NCBI GenBank assembly: GCA_025359245.1
Contig: JANYGW010000144.1
Coordinates: 1-64,000, forward strand
Reading direction: 5' to 3'
Source of the DNA: Massilia sp.
GTDB taxonomy: Bacteria; Pseudomonadota; Gammaproteobacteria; Burkholderiales; Burkholderiaceae_D
Length of the DNA: 64,000 nucleotides
Shown: positions 7,072 to 14,547 of the stretch, piece by piece
How the letters are laid out: each line of letters begins with the position of its first letter
How positions within the stretch are numbered: position 1 is the stretch's first letter
The notes under the pieces: model-generated
The model's input: only the letters and a program-made list of their open reading frames with translations
Told to the model about the DNA's origin: nothing
Databases searched by the model: none
Translations under genes and position numbers: made by a program

Positions 7072-8265
7072 ATGAAAATATCTAATTTATTTCCCCGGCC
7101 GCTGGTAGCGGCAATGGCTCTGGCGGGACTGGCGGCGTTCGCGCTGTCGGGTTGCGATGAAAGCAAGGCGGCCGGCGCGCAGGCGCCGCAAGGTCCCCCG
7201 ATCACGGCGGCGACCGTGATCGAACGCTCGATCAATGAAACCCAGGAGTTTTCCGGCCGGCTCGAAGCGGTCGAGCACGTGGACATCCGCGCCCGCGTCG
7301 GCGGCTTCATCACCTCGGTCAATTTCAAGCCGGGCAGCCTGGTCAGGAAGGGCGACGTGCTGTTCGTGATCGACGCCCGTCCGTTCCAGGCCGAGGCGGC
7401 GCGCGCCGAAGCGGCCGCCGCTTCGGCCCGCGCCCGCGCCGACCTGGCCAAGCTGGAACTGGCGCGCGCCGAACGCCTGCTGGGCGACAAAGCCATCGCC
7501 CAGCGCGAATTCGACGAGAAGGCCTCGGGCCTGAAAGAACTCGACGCCAATGTGCGCGCGGCCCAGGCCTCGCTCGACGCGGCGCGCCTGAACCTGGCCT
7601 ACACGCGCGTGCTCTCGCCGATCGACGGACGCGTCTCGAAAGCGGAAGTCACCACCGGCAACCTGGTCGACGGCGCCGTGGTGCTGACGTCGGTGGTGTC
7701 GAACAATCCGATCTACGCCACCTTCGACGGCGATGAAGATACCTACCTGCGGGTTGCGCGCGTGTCGCAAAAAGGCGCGCCGGTCGCAGTCAAGGTCGGA
7801 CTGGCCAACGAAGCGGGCTTCCCGCACCAGGGCAAGCTCGAATTCGTCGACAACCAGCTCGACGCGAAAACCGGCAGTGTGCGCATGCGCGCTACCTTCG
7901 ACAACAGCGACAACCTGCTGGTGCCCGGCCTGTTCGCCCGCGTGCAATTAAGCGGCAGCGACAGCGCCCAAACCCGCGCCATCCTGATCAGCGACCGCGC
8001 CGTCGGCACCGACCAGAACCGCAAGTTCGTCTATGTGGTCAAGGCCGACAGCACCGCCGAATACCGCAACGTCACGCTCGGCCCGGTCTTCGACGGCCTG
8101 CGCATCGTCCGCGACGGCATCAAGCCGGGCGAGAAGATCGTCGTCAATGGCCTGCAGCGCGTGCAGCCGGGCGCGCCGGTGACGGCGCAATTGGTGGCGA
8201 TGGATGGCGACGGCAAACCGAAACAAGACGTGAAACTGGCTGCGGCAGCGCTGGCCAAGGAGTAA
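7072..8265 (+). CDS. RND efflux periplasmic adaptor (MexE/AcrA type)
   Basis: A 397-residue membrane-fusion protein that links the inner-membrane pump to the outer-membrane channel. The N-terminus is a lipoprotein signal with lipobox ALSGC (Cys28). Lipoyl half-motifs flank a coiled-coil hairpin at about residues 100-170 (AEAARAEAAAASARARADL). The beta-barrel and membrane-proximal domains follow. SGRLEAVEHVDIRARVGGFI is characteristic of the MexE branch. An AGAGGAAAG ribosome site precedes the ATG. The inner-membrane pump starts 4 bases after the stop, so this is the first gene of a three-gene operon. No dedicated regulator is adjacent. Confidence 0.92.
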   Translation: MKISNLFPRPLVAAMALAGLAAFALSGCDESKAAGAQAPQGPPITAATVIERSINETQEFSGRLEAVEHVDIRARVGGFITSVNFKPGSLVRKGDVLFVIDARPFQAEAARAEAAAASARARADLAKLELARAERLLGDKAIAQREFDEKASGLKELDANVRAAQASLDAARLNLAYTRVLSPIDGRVSKAEVTTGNLVDGAVVLTSVVSNNPIYATFDGDEDTYLRVARVSQKGAPVAVKVGLANEAGFPHQGKLEFVDNQLDAKTGSVRMRATFDNSDNLLVPGLFARVQLSGSDSAQTRAILISDRAVGTDQNRKFVYVVKADSTAEYRNVTLGPVFDGLRIVRDGIKPGEKIVVNGLQRVQPGAPVTAQLVAMDGDGKPKQDVKLAAAALAKE

Positions 8266-8269
8266 GAGC

Positions 8270-11200
8270 ATGAATTTTTCCAAATTTTTCATCGACCGGC
8301 CGATTTTTGCGGCCGTCCTGTCGATCATCATCTTTGTCGCCGGCCTGCTGGCGATCTTCAAGCTGCCGGTGTCGGAGTATCCCGACGTGGTGCCGCCGTC
8401 GGTGGTGGTGCGCGCCCAGTACCCGGGCGCCAATCCGAAGGTGATCGCCGAAACCGTGGCCGCGCCGCTCGAAGAGCAGATCAACGGCACCGAGAACATG
8501 CTGTACATGTCGTCGCAGTCGACCTCCGACGGTTCGCTGGCCCTGACGGTGACGTTCAAGGTCGGCACCAACATCGAACAGGCCGAGTCGCAGGTGCAGA
8601 ACCGGATCCAGCGCGCCTTGCCGCGCCTGCCCGAGGAAGTACGCCAGATCGGCGTGACGGCCGTGAAAAGTTCGCCCAACCTGACCATGGTGGTGCACCT
8701 GGTCTCGCCAAGCGGACGCTATGACGACGTCTACCTGCGCAACTACGCGGTCCTGAACATCAAGGACCAGCTGGCGCGCATCCAGGGCATGGGCGAAGTG
8801 CAGTTGTTCGGCGCGGGCGATTACGCGATGCGCATCTGGCTCGATCCGCAGAAAGTGGCGGCGCGCGGCATGACCGCGTCCGACGTGGTCGGCGCGATCC
8901 GCGAGCAGAACGTGCAGGTTGCCGCCGGCGTCGTGGGCGCCTCGCCGTCCAAGAATGCCGAGTTCCAGCTGACCGTCAACACCCAGGGCCGCCTGACCTC
9001 GATCGAGGAATTCGGCGACATCATCGTGCGCACCGGCTTTGATGGCGCGATCACGCACCTGAAGGACGTGGCGCGGCTCGAACTCGGTTCAAACTCGTAT
9101 GCCTTGCGCTCGCTCTTGAACAACAAGTCGGCGGCGGCGATCGCCGTGTTCGAGGCGCCCGGCGCCAACGCGCTGCAACTGTCAAGCGACGTGCGTGCCA
9201 AGATGGCCGAACTGAAGAAAGACTTCCCGCAAGGCGTTGAATACCAGGTTGTGTATGACCCGACCCAGTTCGTGCGCGAATCGATCCGCGCCGTGATCCA
9301 TACGCTGCTCGAAGCTGTGGCGCTGGTGGTGCTGGTGGTGATCATCTTCCTGCAAACCTGGCGCGCCTCGATCATCCCGCTGGTGGCGGTGCCGGTGTCC
9401 ATCATCGGCACCTTCGCGGTGATGCTCGGTTTCGGCTTTTCGATCAACACGCTGTCGCTGTTCGGGCTGGTGCTGGCGATCGGTATCGTCGTCGATGACG
9501 CCATCGTGGTGGTCGAGAACGTGGAGCGCAACATCGAATCTGGGCTGTCGCCGCGCGACGCGACGATCCAGGCCATGAAAGAAGTGAGCGGCCCGATCAT
9601 CGCCATCGCCCTGGTGCTGTGCGCGGTGTTCGTGCCGATCGCCTTCGTGTCTGGCCTGTCGGGCCAGTTCTATCGCCAGTTCGCGCTGACGATCGCGATT
9701 TCGACGGTGATCTCGGCCTTCAGTTCGCTGACCCTGTCGCCGGCCCTGGCTGCGACGCTGCTGCGGCCGCACGACGCGCCGAAAGACGTGCTGACGCGCG
9801 GCATGGACAAGGTCTTCGGCGGCTTCTTCGCCTGGTTCAACCGCTTCTTCGGCCGCGCTTCGACGCGCTATGAAGTCGGCGTCAACGGCGTGTTGAAGCG
9901 CAAGAGCGCCGCGGTGGCCGTGTACGCGCTGCTGGCGATTGCCGCCGTGTTCATGTTCAAGGCTGTGCCGAGCGGCTTCGTGCCGGCCCAGGACAAGCAG
10001 TACCTGGTCGGTTTCGCGCAACTGCCCGACGCCGCGTCGCTGGACCGGACCGAGGCCGTGATCCGCCAGATGTCGGATATCGCCTCCAAGGTGCCGGGCG
10101 TGGAATCGTCGATCGCTTTCCCCGGCCTGTCGATCAACGGCTTTACCAATGCGCCGAATGCGGGCATCGTGTTCACCTCGCTCAAACCGTTCGACCAGCG
10201 CACCGGCAAGGGCCAGTCCGGCCCCGAGATCGCCGCTGAAATCAACAAGCGCCTGGGCGCCATCCAGGATGCCTTCATCATGGTGTTCCCGCCGCCGCCG
10301 GTCAACGGCCTGGGCACCATCGGCGGCTTCAAGATGATGGTCGAGGACCGCGCCAACGTGGGCAACGACGAACTGTACGCAGCGGTCAAGGCATTGCAGG
10401 CCAAGGCATGGCAGGATCCGAAACTCGCTGGCGTGTTCTCCAGCTTCCAGATCAACGTGCCGCAGCTGTTCGCCGACGTCGACCGGGTCAAGGCCAAGCA
10501 GCTCGGCGTGCCGCTGCAGACGATCTACCAGACCTTGCAGATCAACCTCGGCTCGCTGTATGTGAACGACTTCAACCAGTTTGGCCGTACCTACCAGGTG
10601 CGGGTCCAGGCGGACGCGCAGTTCCGTTCGCAGGCCGACCAGATCGCCCAGCTCAAGGTCCGCAACGACAAGGGCGAAATGATTCCGCTGTCGTCGCTGA
10701 TGCACGTCAAGGACAGCTATGGCCCGGACCGCGTGCAGCGCTACAACGGCTACGTGTCGGCCGATATCAACGGCGGCGCCGCCCCCGGCGTATCGTCCGG
10801 CCAGGCCCAGGCAGCGCTGGAAAAAATCGCCGCCGAAGTGCTGCCCAAAGGGGTGTCGTTCGAGTGGACCGACCTGACCTACCAGGACATCCTGTCCGGG
10901 AACACGATGGTGCTGGTCTTCCCGCTGTGCGTGCTGCTGGTGTTCCTGGTGCTCGCCGCCCAGTATGAAAGCTGGACCCTGCCGCTGGCGGTGATCCTGA
11001 TCGTGCCGATGTCGATCCTGTGCGCGCTGATCGGCGTCAAGCTGACCGGCGGCGACAACAACATCTTCACGCAGATCGCGCTGTTCGTGCTGGTCGGGCT
11101 GGCGTCCAAGAACGCGATCCTGATCGTCGAATTTGCACGCGAACTGGAAGACCATGGCCGCAGCGTGGTGCAAGCGGCGCTGGAAGCTTGCCGCCAGCGT

Positions 11201-11437
11201 CTGCGTCCGATCCTGATGACGTCGATCGCCTTCATCATGGGTGTGGTGCCACTGGTGTTTTCCAGCGGCGCGGGCGCCGAGATGCGCCACGCGATGGGCG
11301 TGGCGGTGTTCGGCGGCATGCTGGGCGTGACCTTCTTCGGCCTGTTCCTGACGCCGGTGTTCTATGTCCTGCTGCGCACGTTTGCCAACAGCTTCGAGAA
11401 GAAACCAACATCGATCGCCATCGAAGGAGCCATCTGA
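8270..11437 (+). CDS. RND multidrug efflux inner-membrane transporter (HAE-1, MexF-like)
   Basis: A 1055-residue proton-driven pump of AcrB/MexF length. Its first helix follows the MNFSKFFIDRPIFAAVLSII start. It has two large periplasmic loops and twelve predicted spans. The proton-relay aspartates are visible in GIVVDDAIVVVENVER of helix 4, and the C-terminal half has ASKNAILIVEFARE. The ribosome site (AAGGAG) lies within the end of the adaptor gene. The stop overlaps the next start by one base (TGATG). Closest in style to MexF-type pumps, which export phenicols and quinolones; the actual substrates are unknown. Confidence 0.94.
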   Translation: MNFSKFFIDRPIFAAVLSIIIFVAGLLAIFKLPVSEYPDVVPPSVVVRAQYPGANPKVIAETVAAPLEEQINGTENMLYMSSQSTSDGSLALTVTFKVGTNIEQAESQVQNRIQRALPRLPEEVRQIGVTAVKSSPNLTMVVHLVSPSGRYDDVYLRNYAVLNIKDQLARIQGMGEVQLFGAGDYAMRIWLDPQKVAARGMTASDVVGAIREQNVQVAAGVVGASPSKNAEFQLTVNTQGRLTSIEEFGDIIVRTGFDGAITHLKDVARLELGSNSYALRSLLNNKSAAAIAVFEAPGANALQLSSDVRAKMAELKKDFPQGVEYQVVYDPTQFVRESIRAVIHTLLEAVALVVLVVIIFLQTWRASIIPLVAVPVSIIGTFAVMLGFGFSINTLSLFGLVLAIGIVVDDAIVVVENVERNIESGLSPRDATIQAMKEVSGPIIAIALVLCAVFVPIAFVSGLSGQFYRQFALTIAISTVISAFSSLTLSPALAATLLRPHDAPKDVLTRGMDKVFGGFFAWFNRFFGRASTRYEVGVNGVLKRKSAAVAVYALLAIAAVFMFKAVPSGFVPAQDKQYLVGFAQLPDAASLDRTEAVIRQMSDIASKVPGVESSIAFPGLSINGFTNAPNAGIVFTSLKPFDQRTGKGQSGPEIAAEINKRLGAIQDAFIMVFPPPPVNGLGTIGGFKMMVEDRANVGNDELYAAVKALQAKAWQDPKLAGVFSSFQINVPQLFADVDRVKAKQLGVPLQTIYQTLQINLGSLYVNDFNQFGRTYQVRVQADAQFRSQADQIAQLKVRNDKGEMIPLSSLMHVKDSYGPDRVQRYNGYVSADINGGAAPGVSSGQAQAALEKIAAEVLPKGVSFEWTDLTYQDILSGNTMVLVFPLCVLLVFLVLAAQYESWTLPLAVILIVPMSILCALIGVKLTGGDNNIFTQIALFVLVGLASKNAILIVEFARELEDHGRSVVQAALEACRQRLRPILMTSIAFIMGVVPLVFSSGAGAEMRHAMGVAVFGGMLGVTFFGLFLTPVFYVLLRTFANSFEKKPTSIAIEGAI

Positions 11438-12831
11438 TGAATACAATCGCACAACGTATCGCACCACTGCTGGCGGCCTTGCTGCTGGTGGCCTGCGGCT
11501 CGGTGCCGGAGCTGAAACAGCCGGCCATCGACATGCCGTCGGCATTCAAGGAAGCGCCCGACGGCACGCGCTGGAAGATCGCCCAGCCGGCCGAAGCGCA
11601 GCCGCGCGGACTATGGTGGCTGGCCTTCAAGGATCCGGCACTGACCAGCCTGATCGAGGAAGCCGCCAGGGCCAACGCCAGCCTGGCCGTGGCCGCGGCC
11701 CGCGTCAAGCAGGCCAGGGCGCTGGCCGGCCTGGCCGAATCTGAACGCAGCCTGCAACTGGGGGCCGGCCTCGGCGCCCAGCGCAGCGGCGCCGACAGCG
11801 TGGCGCCCGTCAACCTGTACCAGGCGCGCCTGACGGCCAGCTACGAAGTCGACCTGTTCGGGCGCGTGGGCGCCAGCGTCAGCGCCAGCCAGGCCGACGC
11901 CGGTGCGTCCGAGGCGACTTACAAGTCGGTGCTGCTGTCGCTGCAGGCCGACGTTGCGCAGACTTATTTCCGGCTGCGTGAAACGGACGCCGAACTGGCC
12001 ACGCTGGAACAGGCGGTCGAGCTGCGCGCGCAGGGCGTGAAGATCAACCAGAACCGCTTCGACCACGGCGACATCGGCGAATTCGACCTGGCGCGCGCCA
12101 GGACCGAACTGGCCACGGCCAAGGCAGAAGCAATCGGCCTGCAACGCCAGCGCGTGCAGAACGAGCACGCGCTGGCGGTGCTGCTGGGGAAACCGGCCGC
12201 GATGTTCAGTGCCGTGGCCAGCCCGCTGGCCGAATCGACCCTGCTGCCGGTGATTCCTGCCGGGCTGCCATCGACGCTGCTCGAACGCCGTCCGGACGTG
12301 ACCGCCGCCCAGCGCGCGATGATCGCGTCGAACGCCCGCATCGGCGCGGCCAAATCGGCCATGTTCCCGTCCTTGCTGCTCAACGGCGGCCTCGGTACCG
12401 ATGCGGCCAGCGCGTCGAACCTGTTCAAGTGGAGCGCGCATTCGTGGGTGCTGGGCGCGCTGATGTCGATGCCGATCCTCGACGGCGGCCGCAACAAGGC
12501 CAATGTCGCGCGCAGCGAAGCGGTGCTGGAGGAATCGGTGGCGGCGTATCGCCAGAACGTGCTGGTGGCGTTCGCCGAAGTGGAGGACAACCTGGCCGGC
12601 CTGCGCATCCTGGGCAGCCAGGCCGAACAGCTCGACGCGGCCGTGCTATCGGCGCGCCGTTCGGCCGACCTGGCGCAGAAGCTGTATGCGGCGGGCCGTT
12701 CGAGCTACCTGGACCTGCTCGACGCGCAGCGCAACCTGGCGGCGGCGGAGCGCACCGCGGTGCAGCTGCGCGGCAGCCGCGCGGTGACGACCGTGGCCCT
12801 GATCCGCTCGCTGGGCGGCGGCTGGCAGTAA
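11437..12831 (+). CDS. RND efflux outer-membrane channel lipoprotein (OprM/NodT family)
   Basis: A 464-residue TolC-like outer-membrane factor. The start is the ATG that overlaps the pump stop (TGATG), giving MNTIAQRIAPLLAALLLVAC with the lipobox at VACGS. Two OEP repeats are visible (helices rich in Ala, then RRPDVTAAQRAMIASNARIGA and QNVLVAFAEVEDNLAGL). It completes the tripartite efflux system and is followed by a strong terminator. Confidence 0.93.
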   Translation: MNTIAQRIAPLLAALLLVACGSVPELKQPAIDMPSAFKEAPDGTRWKIAQPAEAQPRGLWWLAFKDPALTSLIEEAARANASLAVAAARVKQARALAGLAESERSLQLGAGLGAQRSGADSVAPVNLYQARLTASYEVDLFGRVGASVSASQADAGASEATYKSVLLSLQADVAQTYFRLRETDAELATLEQAVELRAQGVKINQNRFDHGDIGEFDLARARTELATAKAEAIGLQRQRVQNEHALAVLLGKPAAMFSAVASPLAESTLLPVIPAGLPSTLLERRPDVTAAQRAMIASNARIGAAKSAMFPSLLLNGGLGTDAASASNLFKWSAHSWVLGALMSMPILDGGRNKANVARSEAVLEESVAAYRQNVLVAFAEVEDNLAGLRILGSQAEQLDAAVLSARRSADLAQKLYAAGRSSYLDLLDAQRNLAAAERTAVQLRGSRAVTTVALIRSLGGGWQ

Positions 12832-12852
12832 GTCGCCCGCGCTGCGTGACCA

Positions 12853-12890
12853 GGCCGCACCCGGCATGACGTCGGGTGCGGCCTTTATTA
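12853..12890 (+). terminator. Rho-independent terminator of the RND operon
   Basis: GGCCGCACCCG (12853-12863) pairs perfectly with CGGGTGCGGCC (12873-12883) across a 9-base loop and is followed by TTTATTATT. It lies 22 bases after the channel gene's stop. Confidence 0.88.
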
Positions 12891-12910
12891 TTCGGGCCGC
12901 CGCGTTATTT

Positions 12911-12942
12911 TTGTTCGAAATAAAACCGTGTTGCCCTACAAT
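12911..12942 (+). promoter_or_regulatory. Putative promoter of the ECF sigma gene
   Basis: TACAAT (12937-12942) is a good -10 box. TTGTTC (12911-12916) is a possible -35 at a long spacing of 20. The ATG of the sigma gene begins only 8 bases after the -10, so the transcript would have almost no leader. Confidence 0.4.
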
Positions 12943-12950
12943 GGCAGCAC

Positions 12951-13532
12951 ATGCCCACGACCACCACCGACGAAGAGCTGATGCTGCGCTACCGCGATGG
13001 CGACCTGCGCGCATTCGAGGAGCTGTACGGCCGCCACCGGGTCGGCCTGTACCGCTTTATCGCGTGGCGCTCGCCGCGGGTCGACTGGGTCGATGAAATC
13101 GTGCAGGACAGCTGGGCCAACCTGCACCACGCGCGCAACCGCTACCAGCCCGACGCCAGTTTCCGCACCTATCTGTACCAGATCGCACGCAACCGCCTGC
13201 TCGACCTGTTGCGCCAGCAGGCGCCGCTGCTGGCGGCCGAGCTGGGCACCGGCACGGATGGACGCGACGTGTTTGACGCGCTGGCCGATGCGGCGCAGGA
13301 TGTGCAGACACCCGACGCGGCGCTCGCCACCAAGCAGCGCAACGACAGCCTGCACCAGGCCCTGGCGGCCTTGCCGAGCGAGCAAAAGGAAGCGCTCGTG
13401 CTGCACCAGTTCAGCGGCATGAGCCTGGCCGAAATTGCCGCGGTGGTGGCCGCGCCGGTGGAAACGGTCAAGAGCCGCCTGCGTTACGCGATGCGCAAGC
13501 TGCGCGAAGGGAGCCTGAGTGAACAAGGATGA
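12951..13532 (+). CDS. ECF-type RNA polymerase sigma factor
   Basis: The 193-residue protein has sigma region 2 (about 15-85, including FEELYGRHRVGLYRF and FRTYLYQIARNRLLDLLR) and region 4 (about 125-185, LPSEQKEALVLHQFSGMSLAEIA then VKSRLRYAMRKLRE). It recruits core RNA polymerase to specific promoters. No Shine-Dalgarno is visible and the -10 box lies 8 bases before ATG, so leaderless translation is possible. The membrane partner gene follows two bases downstream. A VIT/VWA protein is encoded convergently next door. Confidence 0.92.
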   Translation: MPTTTTDEELMLRYRDGDLRAFEELYGRHRVGLYRFIAWRSPRVDWVDEIVQDSWANLHHARNRYQPDASFRTYLYQIARNRLLDLLRQQAPLLAAELGTGTDGRDVFDALADAAQDVQTPDAALATKQRNDSLHQALAALPSEQKEALVLHQFSGMSLAEIAAVVAAPVETVKSRLRYAMRKLREGSLSEQG

Positions 13533-13533
13533 C

Positions 13534-14496
13534 ATGAGCGACGACGCCGAATTCGACGCCTTCCTCAAAGGGGAGGGCGAGCTGTCACGCCGCCTGCAGG
13601 GCATGCAGCAGGACGCCCCGGGCGCCGCGCTCGACGCCGCCATTCTGCAGCGCGCCAGGGACTTGATGGCGCAGGAAGCGCGTCCGGCCGCTGCCAACGA
13701 TCCGGGCGAGAAGCCGCTTGCGCCACGCCTGGCCGGACCTGGCTGGCGCTGGCGCTTGCCGGGTGCGATCGCGGCCACGGTGCTGGCAGGCGTGTTCGCG
13801 CACCAGGCCTTCCAGGCCAGTGCGGACCTGGAGCGCCAGGCCGGCCTGCCGGCTGAAGTGAGCGTGCATATGACGGACCAGCCGGCGGCAGCGCCGCCTG
13901 CGCCGATGATGGAGGCTGTTGCGCCGGCGCCGGCGCCGATGATGGTGCCGGCCCCGCCCCCGGCAGCGCAAACCGATGCTCTTGCGCGCAACCGCGCGCC
14001 TGCAAAGCCAATGCAAAAAATGGACGGCGAGGCTGCACGGTCCGCGCCCGAAGCGCCGATGCAGTCGGTGGAAATCACGGCAACACGGCCAAAAGCATAC
14101 TCGGCCGAGACGGCATTGCCGATAGCAGCCATGACGCGTGAGTCTTTGGCGCCGCCGCCGCCGCCCGCGCCAGCGTCTGTCGCAGAGTACAAGGCGGCGC
14201 CGGCCATGCCCGCAGCCGCTCCCGTCAGCGCGGGCTTCGCAGCCGCGGATCAGCGCGAACAAATGCAGTCCGCCGACAAGGCGGCGCGCCAGGAACAGGA
14301 ACGGGACTACAGTGTCAGCAAACGCGGTGTGGCTGCGCCGAAGACAGCGGCCGAGTGGCTGGCCGCAATCGAGGCCAAACTGGGCACCGGCAAAGATACC
14401 GAAGTCCTGATCCAGTGGCGTGCCTTTCGCCAGGCCTATCCGGGCTATCCGGTGCCGCAAACGACCGAAGAGAAAATCAAGGCGATCGAGCAATAG
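13534..14496 (+). CDS. Membrane-anchored putative anti-sigma partner with Pro/Ala-rich region
   Basis: This 320-residue protein has an acidic cytoplasmic N-terminus (about 1-75), one transmembrane helix near 80-95 (LPGAIAATVLAGVFAHQAF) and a long Pro/Ala/Met-rich periplasmic linker. A C-terminal helical segment contains EWLAAIEAKL and FRQAYPGYPVP, a pattern seen in other sigma-linked proteins. The start was set at the ATG after AAGGA; a GTG 15 bases upstream overlapping the sigma stop is possible. The linker contains a peptide related to TonB-receptor plug starts (14068-14136, ending ETALPIAAMT), which recurs in the convergent VIT protein. An anti-sigma role is inferred from topology and position; no zinc-binding ZAS motif is seen. 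Confidence 0.7.
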   Translation: MSDDAEFDAFLKGEGELSRRLQGMQQDAPGAALDAAILQRARDLMAQEARPAAANDPGEKPLAPRLAGPGWRWRLPGAIAATVLAGVFAHQAFQASADLERQAGLPAEVSVHMTDQPAAAPPAPMMEAVAPAPAPMMVPAPPPAAQTDALARNRAPAKPMQKMDGEAARSAPEAPMQSVEITATRPKAYSAETALPIAAMTRESLAPPPPPAPASVAEYKAAPAMPAAAPVSAGFAAADQREQMQSADKAARQEQERDYSVSKRGVAAPKTAAEWLAAIEAKLGTGKDTEVLIQWRAFRQAYPGYPVPQTTEEKIKAIEQ

Positions 14497-14547
14497 GAAA
14501 GGGCAGACGCGCACGTTTGCCCTGGCCGTTTGCGCGCGCCGATTTGG

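Noticed and set aside
9182-11545. Long minus-strand open frame under the RND pump gene
   Set aside because: Translation is His/Gln/Arg-rich low complexity, while the plus strand encodes an intact HAE-1 transporter.
14500-14523. Hairpin AGGGCA/TGCCCT after the sigma operon as terminator
   Set aside because: Only six pairs with a long loop and no U tract; too weak to call.
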